In this document: positions 25,721-34,470 of the stretch, in pieces
Layout of the letters: every line of letters starts with the position of its first letter
How positions within the stretch are numbered: the first letter of the stretch is position 1
DNA from: Corallococcus interemptor
GTDB lineage: Bacteria; Myxococcota; Myxococcia; Myxococcales; Myxococcaceae
Direction: 5' to 3'
Length of the DNA stretch: 63,475 nucleotides
NCBI RefSeq assembly: GCF_003668875.1
Contig: NZ_RAWM01000043.1
Span: 1 to 63,475 of the forward strand
Position numbers and translations under genes: made by a program
The notes under the pieces: generated by a model
Told to the model about the DNA's origin: nothing
Databases searched by the model: none
The model's input: only the letters and a program-made list of their open reading frames with translations

Positions 25721-27382
25721 ATGCGCGCGCGAGTCCAGCAGGCTGCCGCACGGTCAACGGGAGAGCGGTCCAGGACTGGCCATTCTCCATCGTTCATCGC
25801 GACTCCCCGTGTGTCGGGGATGGCATTGGAGGGCGAGGTACTTCATGTGCCACCTGCCTCCTCGCGAGGCTTCGACTTCGGGAGCATCCCCCTGTTCCCA
25901 CCGGCACTGGCAGGGACTCGCGTCCTTCAGGCGAAGTGTGCCTGCGGCGAACGAGCGGGTGGCGGCACGTGCACGACCTGCGCGAAGGACGAGCAGCTCC
26001 AGCGAAGCGGTACCGGAGCCGTGACTGGCATTGGCGCGGGAGGCGCCCTCTTCAGTGGGCTGGTGCCTGAGATTGCCCAGTCCAGCGGCACGCCGCTACC
26101 CGCGGAGCATCAAGCACGCGCCGAGCGCGTCTTCCAGGCCGGGTTCGATGACGTGCGCATCCACACCAGCGGTCCCGCGGCCCAGGCCGCGCGGAGGCTG
26201 TCCGCGCGGGCGTTCACCATCGCGCGCGACGTGTACTTCGGCACTGGCCACTACATGCCGCATACCGACGCGGGACTGCGGCTGCTGGGACATGAGCTCG
26301 CCCACGTGGTGCAGCAGCGGCGGGGGCTGTCGGCGGAGTCGCTCGGAGTCGCGGGGGACGCGTATGAGCGTGAAGCAGACAGGGCCGGTGCAGCCTTCGC
26401 GCGAGGCGAGCCCATGCGCATCGCTTCGGCGCCCGGCTCGGAGCGCGGAGTCCAGCGCAGCGAGGACCCGGGTGCCCAGGCGGAGGCGGTGGGGACGGAG
26501 GACTCGCCGTACGGCCTCCCCTTCCTCGGTGAGGCCCACTCGCCTCAGGAGCTGCGCGAGCTGCTCGTGCGGCTGCGTGCGGAGGCAGGAGGCCCGCTGA
26601 CGCTCATGGACGAGTCCTTCGCCATGGAGGGGCCGGTCCCCGCCGAGCCGGCTGGGAGCAGGCCGGACCCGGTCGCGAAGGGCTTCGCTCTCGAGCGCCC
26701 CTTGCAGACCGCCTCCCTGGGAAAGCCCCTCCAGCGCGCCATTGTCGCCGGATGCAACGTGCCAGGCGTTTCCGCCAACGTCATCGGCATCGCCGCGCAC
26801 CGGCAAATGCAGGCGAGCTGCCGGCTCACGTCCCCCGGCTGCCGGGGCGAGGTGCGCATTCCCGGGGGCGGCTACGCGGACCTCGTGCGGAACCACATCC
26901 CGGCGCTGACCGAAATCGGGGAGATCAAACCCGCTTCGTGGCTTGGCCGGGGGCTGACGGCCCTCGCCGCGGCGCAGCTCGCCAGCTACATCGCCGCCTA
27001 CAATATGGCCTATCCGGGGCCCGGCGCGGTCCCGATGTGGTCCTTCCGCTTCTCGCCCGCACCGTTCCTGTTGAATCCCTCGCAGCAGCTGAGCGCATTC
27101 GGGCCGGCGGCAGGGCTCTACTTCTATCGTTGCACGGGCGGCACCCGGCGACGGGTGCGCGTTCCCGTGCGGGTTCCCGTGCGTGTCCCCGTCCCGGTTC
27201 CCGTACCCACGCCCACCCCTGCACCGGCCCCTTCCAGCGGGCCAGATGGGAGGGACGTGGTGAGGGGCGTGGCCGCCGCCGGGGCTGGCATCGGGATTGG
27301 CTACCTCATCTATCGGGGCGTGCGGATGATTCCCTCCCTCTTCTTCCCGCCGTCCATTCCCCTCAACCTCGCCATTCCGTGA
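25721..27382 (+). CDS. DUF4157 (eCIS core domain) protein with possible C-terminal effector domain
   Basis: DUF4157 domains mark cargo of extracellular contractile injection systems and related toxins. The 553-aa protein has an N-terminal part with a Cys cluster, KCACGERAGGGTCTTCA, resembling the zinc-ribbon often found before DUF4157. The DUF4157 region at about 125-225 includes VFQAGFDDVRIHT, AFTIARDVYFGTGHYMP and the HELAHVVQQ motif, an HExxH-type sequence. A linker of about 140 residues leads to a domain (345-470) with GEIKPASWLGRGLTA then QLASYIAAYN, an E-x-K pattern like PD-(D/E)XK nucleases. A Pro-Val-Arg repeat and a hydrophobic tail close the protein. GAGGG precedes the ATG. No injection-system structural genes are in the window, so it is an orphan. 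The nuclease idea is tentative. Confidence 0.8.
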   Translation: MRARVQQAAARSTGERSRTGHSPSFIATPRVSGMALEGEVLHVPPASSRGFDFGSIPLFPPALAGTRVLQAKCACGERAGGGTCTTCAKDEQLQRSGTGAVTGIGAGGALFSGLVPEIAQSSGTPLPAEHQARAERVFQAGFDDVRIHTSGPAAQAARRLSARAFTIARDVYFGTGHYMPHTDAGLRLLGHELAHVVQQRRGLSAESLGVAGDAYEREADRAGAAFARGEPMRIASAPGSERGVQRSEDPGAQAEAVGTEDSPYGLPFLGEAHSPQELRELLVRLRAEAGGPLTLMDESFAMEGPVPAEPAGSRPDPVAKGFALERPLQTASLGKPLQRAIVAGCNVPGVSANVIGIAAHRQMQASCRLTSPGCRGEVRIPGGGYADLVRNHIPALTEIGEIKPASWLGRGLTALAAAQLASYIAAYNMAYPGPGAVPMWSFRFSPAPFLLNPSQQLSAFGPAAGLYFYRCTGGTRRRVRVPVRVPVRVPVPVPVPTPTPAPAPSSGPDGRDVVRGVAAAGAGIGIGYLIYRGVRMIPSLFFPPSIPLNLAIP

Positions 27383-27400
27383 GCAGGAGGAGGGCAGGAC

Positions 27401-28552
27401 TCAGCGCGCCACGCGCAGCCGCATCGTCCAGGAGGTCTGTCCCGCTTCCGGGTTCTGCATGGGGACCAGTCCGATGTGCAGCTCGCCGCGCCCCGCGCGC
27501 GCCGCGCTGGCGGAGATACTCACCTGGACGCGGGTCGCCGCCCAAAGGCTCACAGCCTGCTCCGCGCTGGTGGACGCCCTGAAGGCGGCGGCAGGGTCCG
27601 CATGGCCTTCGGGGAGGAGCGTATCGGAGAAGTGCGCCTCCCACACCCACTGCTCCCCGATGCGCGACGCCGAGAGTGGAGCCTCCTGCTCACGCCCATC
27701 CTCTGGGGCCCCGAGCGTCAGCGCGGCGACGCCGGGCGTCACCAGTCCGTCCTCCAAGGCCTGGCCGAAGAGGACGATGCTCAGTCCCCTCAGCGCGCCA
27801 CCTGTGTTGTGGGCCACCGCGGAGAGGGTGAGCTGCTCCCCCACGCGGGCGTTCAGCGACGGCCCCACGCCGCCCTCGTGTCCGAGCGCGGGCAAGCGAG
27901 TGGAAGGGGCCGTCACCGGGGACGCCGCGGGACGGAGCGCCAGCACCGTGCAGCCCGCGCGCACCGCGTCTGGCAGTGAGCGGAAGCCCACCGTCACCCG
28001 GTCGGAGTCCCACCCCAGCAGCGGCGCGAGTCGGCCCAGGATTTCACTGGCGCCCTGCCGGGTGGGCGGTGCATCCCAAGCAGCCCGGAGCAGGTCCGGT
28101 GCTCCGGAGACGAGCAACTCCCGCCAGGCCTCGGGCCTTCCCGCGAGCCGGCCCGTCCGCCGGGAGGGGATGGGTTTGCCGGTGAAGTATCCCGGCCAGT
28201 TGCGGAACCGGTCGACGACAGGGCCCTCCTTCGCGAGCCACAGGTCCAGCACGTCGCTGTCGTGAACGCGCACGCCCACCACCGCGCTTGGAAGCACCGA
28301 GGACAACAGCAAAGCACCGGCCTCCAGCATCGCGTCATCCTGGCCCTCCGTGGCCTCGTCGTAGACCGCGAGCCAGGGGCCTTGCGACGCGGGAGCGACG
28401 CACCAACGGCGGGTGACCGGCACTCCGGGCCCGGCCTCCACCAGCCCGAGCCCCACCAACCGCTCCCGGAGGCCTGACAGCAATCGCTCGCGCGCGACTC
28501 CCGGGGAGAGCCCGCCCGTATGCACCTGGAAGTTGGTGAAGAAGGCGCCCAT
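27401..28552 (-). CDS. Hypothetical protein, 383 aa, convergent with the DUF4157 gene
   Basis: The protein begins MGAFFTNFQVHTGG and has a globular N-terminal half with conserved-looking stretches WLAVYDEATEGQDD, VVGVRVHDSDVLDLWLAKEG and VDRFRNWPGYFTG. The C-terminal half is beta-rich, as in Ig-like or lectin-like folds. No signal peptide or membrane segment. I do not recognise a named family. It stops 18 bases from the DUF4157 gene, so the pair could be an effector and a resistance or partner gene, although immunity genes are usually codirectional. It lies entirely inside the 3.1-kb segment bounded by the PAP2 direct repeat. The start at 28552 is preferred to the frame start at 28648, which has a poor N-terminus. 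Confidence 0.65.
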   Translation of the reverse strand: MGAFFTNFQVHTGGLSPGVARERLLSGLRERLVGLGLVEAGPGVPVTRRWCVAPASQGPWLAVYDEATEGQDDAMLEAGALLLSSVLPSAVVGVRVHDSDVLDLWLAKEGPVVDRFRNWPGYFTGKPIPSRRTGRLAGRPEAWRELLVSGAPDLLRAAWDAPPTRQGASEILGRLAPLLGWDSDRVTVGFRSLPDAVRAGCTVLALRPAASPVTAPSTRLPALGHEGGVGPSLNARVGEQLTLSAVAHNTGGALRGLSIVLFGQALEDGLVTPGVAALTLGAPEDGREQEAPLSASRIGEQWVWEAHFSDTLLPEGHADPAAAFRASTSAEQAVSLWAATRVQVSISASAARAGRGELHIGLVPMQNPEAGQTSWTMRLRVAR

Positions 28553-28711
28553 GAGCCAACCGTGAAAGTGGGACCAGTATGTCCCGAAGCGCGATTTCCC
28601 CCCATCACACCCGGGGGAGAGAACACACCGCTGCCCGCTTACGAACATCCCGGTTGAATGTGCCGCCGCGTTCTTCGGATTTCACACTCCATCCGCAGCC
28701 GAGGCACCTTG

Positions 28712-28861
28712 CGGCGCAAGGCTCATTCCACGGGGCGCTGGGCCTCCTCGCGCAGGGCGGGGCTGCGGCGGCGCACGGTGCGGGCGGCGACGGTGACGAA
28801 CAGCGCCCACGCAAGCCCGGCCACCCAGCCACCGAGCACGTCCGTGGGGTAGTGCACGCCC
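28712..28861 (-). repeat. Right copy of the PAP2 3'-end direct repeat
   Basis: 150 bases, comprising the last 139 bases of the intact PAP2 gene (the stop codon ends at 28723) and 11 bases beyond it, recur at 25479-25606 with a 22-base deletion and three substitutions. The two copies bracket 3105 bases (25607-28711) that contain the DUF4157 gene and its convergent neighbour. Confidence 0.85.
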
Positions 28862-29451
28862 AGGTACACGCGGGTGCAGCCCACGAGCACGGAGAGGATG
28901 AGGGCGACGGAGAGCAGGTAGACCTTCACGCGGCGGTGCTCCGCGAACTGGGCCAGCAGCGCGCCGAGCGTGAGGTAGGTGATGGCGGACAGCATGGCGT
29001 GTCCACTGGGGAAGCTGGTGGACAGGGTCTCGGTGAGGTGGGGCACCACCGAGGGGCGCGGGCGGTGGAACAGGTTCTTGAGCGCCGCGTTGAGGATCCA
29101 CCCTCCGACAATGGAGGACAGGACGAAGAGGCTGGTGCGGTAGCGGCGAGCCACCAGCAGGAAGCCGCACACGGCCGCGGTGAGGATCGCCAGGACGGGG
29201 AAGCCGCCCAGGGACGTCACGTCGCGAGCGGTCTCCGAAAGCCACCAGGGGCCCCGGGGCATCGCGGGGTCCTCCTCGCGGCGCAGGGAGCGGACGATGC
29301 GCTCGTCGATGTCCTGCGTGTCGCCTTCATGCACCTCGTCCGACAGGACGACGAAGCCCAGGACGCACGCCACCACGAGCAGCAGCAGCCCCAGGGGCCG
29401 CGTCACCATCGCGTCCCAACCCGACACCCACCGCCATGGCCCTCGTGACAT
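28723..29451 (-). CDS. PAP2-family membrane phosphatase
   Basis: A 242-aa integral membrane phosphatase of the PAP2 superfamily, which dephosphorylates undecaprenyl pyrophosphate, phosphatidic acid or related lipids at the outer face of the inner membrane. All three signature motifs are present: KNLFHRPRP, FPSGHAM and RVYLGVHYPTDVLGG. About six membrane helices are visible, the first at residues 15-37 (MVTRPLGLLLLVVACVLGFV). The C-terminus is basic (RTVRRRSPALREEA). Its 3' end is duplicated 3.1 kb to the left. It is transcribed alone, 81 bases from the stops of the ExbD genes. Confidence 0.9.
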   Translation of the reverse strand: MSRGPWRWVSGWDAMVTRPLGLLLLVVACVLGFVVLSDEVHEGDTQDIDERIVRSLRREEDPAMPRGPWWLSETARDVTSLGGFPVLAILTAAVCGFLLVARRYRTSLFVLSSIVGGWILNAALKNLFHRPRPSVVPHLTETLSTSFPSGHAMLSAITYLTLGALLAQFAEHRRVKVYLLSVALILSVLVGCTRVYLGVHYPTDVLGGWVAGLAWALFVTVAARTVRRRSPALREEAQRPVE

Positions 29452-29532
29452 GGCCGTGACTTAAGACAGCGGGTGCGGGCTGGCCACGGGCTTTTCGCGG
29501 CGAGTGTCGGACAGGCTCCAGGCTCCAGGTTC

Positions 29533-29970
29533 TCAGGGGTTCTGGACGGACAGGGCCAGGGCTTCCGCGCCCGCGGCCTTCGCGCCGTCGAGGGCGCTGA
29601 TGAGCCGCGTGTACGGGGCGCGGGCGTCCGGCTGGAAGAACAGGCCGCGCTGGCCCTTGGGACGGGCCTCCAGGAAGGTCCGCAGGCGGGGCACGAACTC
29701 CGCTTCGCTCACGGGTTCGCCTTCCAGCAGGAGCGTGCCGTCCGCGGTGAGCCGCACGAGCCCGGGGGCCAGCTCCCTGGAGGTGGGGGCGTCTTCGGCG
29801 GAGGCGGTCTGCATGGGCGGGAGCTGGAGCTGGAGCTCGCCGCGCAGGAGCGGGGTCATGACCATGAAGATGATCAACAGCACGAGGACCACGTCCACGA
29901 GGGGCGTGACGTTGATGTCGGCCTGGAGACCGGACTGGGGCTTCACGATGGCGGAGCGTCTGGCGTGCAT
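29533..29970 (-). CDS. ExbD/TolR-family energy-transducing protein
   Basis: A 145-aa inner-membrane protein of the ExbD/TolR type, which with an ExbB/TolQ partner couples the proton gradient to work on the outer membrane or cell envelope. The hallmark is the single N-terminal helix INVTPLVDVVLVLLIIFMVM with the essential Asp, followed by a periplasmic domain of about 95 residues that ends GAKAAGAEALALSVQNP. It lies 11 bases after a second ExbD gene. No ExbB or TonB gene is in the window, so the motor partner must be elsewhere. Confidence 0.9.
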   Translation of the reverse strand: MHARRSAIVKPQSGLQADINVTPLVDVVLVLLIIFMVMTPLLRGELQLQLPPMQTASAEDAPTSRELAPGLVRLTADGTLLLEGEPVSEAEFVPRLRTFLEARPKGQRGLFFQPDARAPYTRLISALDGAKAAGAEALALSVQNP

Positions 29971-29981
29971 GGCGGTCCTCC

Positions 29982-30395
<414 letters not shown>

Positions 30396-30534
30396 GCAAA
30401 GCCTCCGCGCGAGCACCTGCGAGTCGGAAGCCATGGGACCACGGAGCCGGGCTGGCGTTGGCCTTGGGCAGTCAGTGGTTCGGTCATCGTTCGGTCACGG
30501 GTGGGCTCAGACGTCCTGATAGGCATAGGGCACG

Positions 30535-30693
30535 TCAGGGACATGGGGTCTTGCCCGGTGTCCGCCAGTGCTGGCTGAAGTTCATGGAGCGAACGCGCAA
30601 GGCGTCCACATCCACCGGGCGGCCCTCCACGACGTAGCTCGATGTGTTGGGTGGACCCGAGAAACGGGGCCGCCACTCGTTCTGATAGGCCAT
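30535..30693 (-). CDS. Small ORF, 52 aa
   Basis: An unlisted short frame starting ATG 30693 with AAGAGGAATC directly upstream (GAGG seven bases before the ATG). The protein MAYQNEWRPRFSGPPNTSSY continues with VVEGRPVDVDALRVRSMNFS and ends QHWRTPGKTPCP. Third codon positions are about 80% G+C, and aromatic and polar residues are well spread, as expected of coding DNA. It sits between the divergent exbD and dehydrogenase genes. No homologue recognised. It could be a small structural or regulatory peptide, or a random open frame. Confidence 0.45.
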   Translation of the reverse strand: MAYQNEWRPRFSGPPNTSSYVVEGRPVDVDALRVRSMNFSQHWRTPGKTPCP

Positions 30694-30802
30694 GATTCCT
30701 CTTCAGCGGCGTACGCCCCTGGACGCTCTGCTTCCGGGAGCATTGTCAGGGGAGTGTGGCCTGTTATCACCCGGTCACGTTCCCACCGGGAGGCACCCGC
30801 AT

Positions 30803-32209
30803 ATGGCCATCGCCACCATCAGCCCCACCACCGGCAAGACGCTGCGCACGTTCAATGTGCTCTCGTCCGAGGAGCTGGAGCGCAAGCTGCAAAAGGCCGC
30901 GGACACGTTCCGCTCCTACCGCGAGACGTCCTTCGCCGACCGCGCCCGCTGGATGCGCCGCGCCGCTGAAATCCTCGAGGTCGAGGCCGAACGCTTCGGC
31001 CGCATGATGACGGAGGAGATGGGCAAGCCCCTGGAGGCCGCCAAGGCCGAGTCCAGCAAGAGCGCCACCGCGTGCCGCTACTACGTCACCCGCGCGGAGA
31101 AGCTCCTGCGCGACACGCCCATCGACGTGGACGGCGACACCGCCTTCGTGCGCTACCAGCCCCTGGGCCCCGTCCTCGCCATCATGCCGTGGAACTTCCC
31201 CTTCTGGCAGGTCGTCCGCTTCGCCGCCCCCGCCCTCATGGCCGGCAACGTGGGCCTCCTCAAACACGCCAGCAACGTGCCCCAGTGCGCCATCGCGCTG
31301 GAGGAGATCTTCCGCACCGCCGGCTTCCCCGAAGGCGCCTTCCAATCCCTGTTCATCGAGACGTCGGAGGTGAACCGCGTCATCGAGGATCCGCGCGTGA
31401 AGGCCGTCACCCTCACCGGCAGCGAGGGCGCCGGCCGCGCCGTGGGCGCCGCCGCGGGCCGCGCCATCAAGAAGGTCGTCCTGGAGCTGGGCGGGAGCGA
31501 CCCGTTCATCGTCATGCCCAGCGCGGACCTGGACAAGGCCGTGCACACCGCCGTGTCCGCGCGCCTCATCAACAACGGCCAGTCCTGCATCGCCGCCAAG
31601 CGCTTCATCGTCGCCGAGCCCATCGCCCAGGAGTTCGAACGCCGCTTCGTCGAACGCATGAAGACCATGGTGGTCGGTGACCCCATGGACCCGAAGACGG
31701 ACGTCGGGCCGCTCGCCACGCCCGGCATCCTCGAAGGGCTGCACGCCCAGGTAGAGGAGAGCGTCAAGGCCGGCACCCGGCTGCTCCTGGGCGGCAAGCC
31801 CCAGGGCGGCCCCGGCAACTTCTACCCGCCCACCGTCCTGGCGGATCCGCCTCCCAAGGCCCCCGCCTTCCATGACGAGCTCTTCGGCCCCGTGGCCACG
31901 CTGCTGCGCGCCCGCGACCTGGAGCACGCCATCGAGCTGGCCAACGCGACGCCCTTCGGCCTGGGCGCCAGCGTCTGGACCCAGGACGCGAACGAGCAGC
32001 GCCGGCTCATCGACGGCATCGAGGCCGGCATGGTCTTCGTCAACGCGCTCGTCGCCTCCGACGCGCGCCTGCCCTTCGGCGGAGTGAAGCACTCCGGCCA
32101 CGGCCGCGAGCTGGCCGACCTGGGCATCCGCGAGTTCGTCAACGCGAAGACCGTCCGCATCACCAGCGCGTCCGGCGCTCCGCCGCCGTCGAAGCACGCG
32201 GGCGAATAG
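30803..32209 (+). CDS. NAD(P)-dependent succinate-semialdehyde-type aldehyde dehydrogenase
   Basis: A 468-aa aldehyde dehydrogenase of the succinate-semialdehyde group, which oxidises succinate semialdehyde to succinate at the end of the GABA shunt. Motifs: AIMPWNFPFWQV, LKHASNVPQ, LTGSEGAGRAVGAAAG for the cofactor, VVLELGGSDPFIV with the general-base Glu, and INNGQSCIAAKRF with the catalytic Cys. Ala-Ala-Lys-Arg after the Cys and FVNALVASDARLPFGGVKHSG fit the short GabD/YneI subgroup. The ATG at 30803 follows a GGGAGG. It stands alone, with no transaminase near, and differs clearly from the tandem class 3 enzymes at 8.5-11.5 kb. Confidence 0.88.
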   Translation: MAIATISPTTGKTLRTFNVLSSEELERKLQKAADTFRSYRETSFADRARWMRRAAEILEVEAERFGRMMTEEMGKPLEAAKAESSKSATACRYYVTRAEKLLRDTPIDVDGDTAFVRYQPLGPVLAIMPWNFPFWQVVRFAAPALMAGNVGLLKHASNVPQCAIALEEIFRTAGFPEGAFQSLFIETSEVNRVIEDPRVKAVTLTGSEGAGRAVGAAAGRAIKKVVLELGGSDPFIVMPSADLDKAVHTAVSARLINNGQSCIAAKRFIVAEPIAQEFERRFVERMKTMVVGDPMDPKTDVGPLATPGILEGLHAQVEESVKAGTRLLLGGKPQGGPGNFYPPTVLADPPPKAPAFHDELFGPVATLLRARDLEHAIELANATPFGLGASVWTQDANEQRRLIDGIEAGMVFVNALVASDARLPFGGVKHSGHGRELADLGIREFVNAKTVRITSASGAPPPSKHAGE

Positions 32210-32219
32210 CCTTCGCGCC

Positions 32220-33344
32220 TCAGCGCGTGCGCACCCTGCCGTCCATGGGTGCGCCGTGCACCTCTTCCAGCGCGGACGTCACCGCGTCCACCTCCGCGCC
32301 CAGCTGCTCCACGCTGTGCCTCAGGCCCGCGCCCGCCACGTCCGCGTCCGCCGCGTCCGCCGAGCGCACCCGCAGCACCTGCGCGTAGAGGTTCTCCAGC
32401 GTGTACGCCAGGCGCGTGAACTCGGCCTCCAGCCGGTCCGCCGCCTTGGTCAGCTCCGCGCGCTGGCGCACCTGTTCATCCAGCACCTGCAACGCCGCGC
32501 GCAGCCGGTCGCGCACCACCGCGTCCTCCTCCGACGCCCAGCGCGTCTCCAGCTTCTTGCGCTCGTCCGCCAGCCGCTGCACGTCCTCCGGCGGCGCCAC
32601 CGTGCGCAGCTCGCGCTCGCGGCGGATGAGCTCATGGCAGCTCTTGCGCAGGTCCTGCACGGTGCGCTCCGGCGAGCGCACCATCTCCTGCAACACGCCC
32701 TTCCCCGCGCGCAGCTCCGCGAGCAGCTTCTCGCAGACGGCGTCCACCCGCGTCAGGCGCGGATCCGAGGGCGCTTCCGGCATCTTCACCTGTGGCAGCA
32801 CCGGCGCGGGCGGCTCCTCCACGCGCGTCAGCAGCGGGTTGTTGGCCGGGCGCAGGTGCTTCGCGGCGCCCTTGAAGAACCCGAGCGCCACGAACACGAG
32901 CCACCAGTACTGGTTCGGCAGCCGCAGCACCGTGGCGATGCACGCCAGCGCGACGATGAGCATCCCCACGCCCACCACCGGGTTGCGCGAGGCCTCCTCC
33001 CGCGCCGCCCGCTCCGCGCGCTTCGCATCGCGGTGCGCCTGCTGCTGGGCGATGTACGCGTCGCGCTTGGCCTGCCGCTCCGCGCGGCGCAGGGCGTCCT
33101 TGGACTCACGCTCCCACTGCTTCTCCCAGCGCTGGCGCTCCCGCTCCGCGCCGCGCTCCCACTCCCGCTCCCAGCGGTCGCGCTCCTTGTCGGTGGGCAG
33201 GCGGCCCATCCGGCGCACCCAGGCTTCCAGGGCCGCGTCCTTGCGCGCGCGTCCCTCCTCGATGGCCGCCTCCAGCCGGCGCAGGCGCTCGGCCGCGTCG
33301 TGAGGGGGCGAGGAGGCAGGGGGCGCTTCGCGGTCTCGGGGCAC
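32220..33344 (-). CDS. Membrane-anchored coiled-coil protein of unknown function
   Basis: A 374-aa protein. The N-terminal 115 residues are very highly charged, Arg/Glu/Lys/Trp-rich helices with a repeating WERE pattern (RWEREWERGAERERQRWEKQ), probably a coiled coil in the cytoplasm. Two hydrophobic helices follow (about 122-160, GVGMLIVALACIATVLRL and WWLVFVALGFFKG), then a long helical region of about 190 residues ending in a coiled coil. No domain recognised. It may tether something to the inner membrane. It converges on the dehydrogenase gene with 10 bases between stops. Confidence 0.7.
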   Translation of the reverse strand: MPRDREAPPASSPPHDAAERLRRLEAAIEEGRARKDAALEAWVRRMGRLPTDKERDRWEREWERGAERERQRWEKQWERESKDALRRAERQAKRDAYIAQQQAHRDAKRAERAAREEASRNPVVGVGMLIVALACIATVLRLPNQYWWLVFVALGFFKGAAKHLRPANNPLLTRVEEPPAPVLPQVKMPEAPSDPRLTRVDAVCEKLLAELRAGKGVLQEMVRSPERTVQDLRKSCHELIRRERELRTVAPPEDVQRLADERKKLETRWASEEDAVVRDRLRAALQVLDEQVRQRAELTKAADRLEAEFTRLAYTLENLYAQVLRVRSADAADADVAGAGLRHSVEQLGAEVDAVTSALEEVHGAPMDGRVRTR

Positions 33345-33491
33345 GAGGTGACGCTAACAACTTCTCCGGGGGTTGGGGACTGTCGCGGGCCGCCCCATAA
33401 GCCCAGGTGTTGAGCCAGTGGCGCGCGGCGGGCAGGCGGACGCGGACGCGCGGTGGTCCGCTGTGAACGGATGCGGTACTGGGTGGGCACG

Positions 33492-34466
33492 ATGACCCTT
33501 CCCACCGCCGCCACCCGCCGCTACCAGGGGTTCGCCCTGGGCGTGCTCCTCTACAGCCTGGGCGTCATCCTCTGGGGCGCGTTCGTGCGCGCCACCGGCT
33601 CCGGCGCGGGCTGCGGCGACCACTGGCCCGTCTGCAACGGCGAGGTGGTGCCGCGCGCGCCGTCCATCCAGACCCTCATCGAATACACGCACCGGCTCAC
33701 CAGCGGCCTGGCCACGCTGCTCGCCGTGGCCCTCTACGTCTGGGGCCGCCGCGAGTTCCCCAAGGGCCACCCGGGCCGCAAGGCGGCGTTCTGGGCGCTG
33801 GTGTTCATGCTCACCGAAGGCCTGGTGGGCGCGGGCATCGTGCTCTTGAAGTACGTGGCGCAGGACGCGCGCCTGGGCCGCGCGGTGTGGATGGGCTTGC
33901 ACCTGACCAACACCTTCCTCCTGGTGGGCGCGCAGACGCTGGTGGTGTGGGCGTCGAAGGGCCGCGCGCGCATGGTGCTGCGGGGCCAGGGCCCGGTGGG
34001 CGTGGTGCTGGGCGCGAGCATCCTCGGCATGCTGGTGCTGGGCATCAGCGGCGCGGTGGCCGCGCTGGGGGACACGCTGTTCCCCGCGACCAGCCTGGCG
34101 CACGGGTTCGAGCAGGACCTGTCGGAGGCGGCGCACGTGCTGCTGCGGCTGCGCGTGTTCCACCCCATCATCGCGGTGGCCATGGGCGCGCTGCTGGTGT
34201 TCGGCGGCCGCTGGGTGGCGCGGCTGCGGCCCTCGCCGGACGTGCGGCGCGCTTCCGCGCTGCTCACCGGCGTGTACGTCGCGCAGCTGGGCGCGGGCGT
34301 CGTGAACCTGGTGCTGCTGGCGCCCGTGGCGATGCAGCTGGTGCACCTGCTGCTCGCGGACTGCGTGTGGATGTGCGTGGTGCGGCTGTGCGCGGCGGGG
34401 CTCGCGGAGGACGCGCCTCGCCTGGAGCCCGTGGCCGAGCCCGCCTCCCGCGTGGAGCCGGTGTAG
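33492..34466 (+). CDS. ctaA: Heme A synthase (COX15/CtaA family)
   Basis: Oxidises heme O to heme A for cytochrome aa3-type oxidases. A 324-aa protein with about eight membrane helices in two four-helix halves. Conserved His ligands are seen in EYTHRLTSG, MGLHLTNT, RVFHPIIA and LVHLLLADC, and a pair of cysteines in GAGCGDHWPVCNG marks the branch with an extracytoplasmic disulphide. The start ATG 33492 (MTLPTAATRRYQGF) is preferred to the earlier GTG at 33453, because it begins near the first helix. No other cytochrome oxidase assembly gene is near. Confidence 0.88.
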   Translation: MTLPTAATRRYQGFALGVLLYSLGVILWGAFVRATGSGAGCGDHWPVCNGEVVPRAPSIQTLIEYTHRLTSGLATLLAVALYVWGRREFPKGHPGRKAAFWALVFMLTEGLVGAGIVLLKYVAQDARLGRAVWMGLHLTNTFLLVGAQTLVVWASKGRARMVLRGQGPVGVVLGASILGMLVLGISGAVAALGDTLFPATSLAHGFEQDLSEAAHVLLRLRVFHPIIAVAMGALLVFGGRWVARLRPSPDVRRASALLTGVYVAQLGAGVVNLVLLAPVAMQLVHLLLADCVWMCVVRLCAAGLAEDAPRLEPVAEPASRVEPV

Positions 34467-34470
34467 CGCC

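Noticed and set aside
25721..27382. An extracellular contractile injection system
   Set aside because: Only the DUF4157 protein is present; no sheath, tube, baseplate or AAA genes are in the window.
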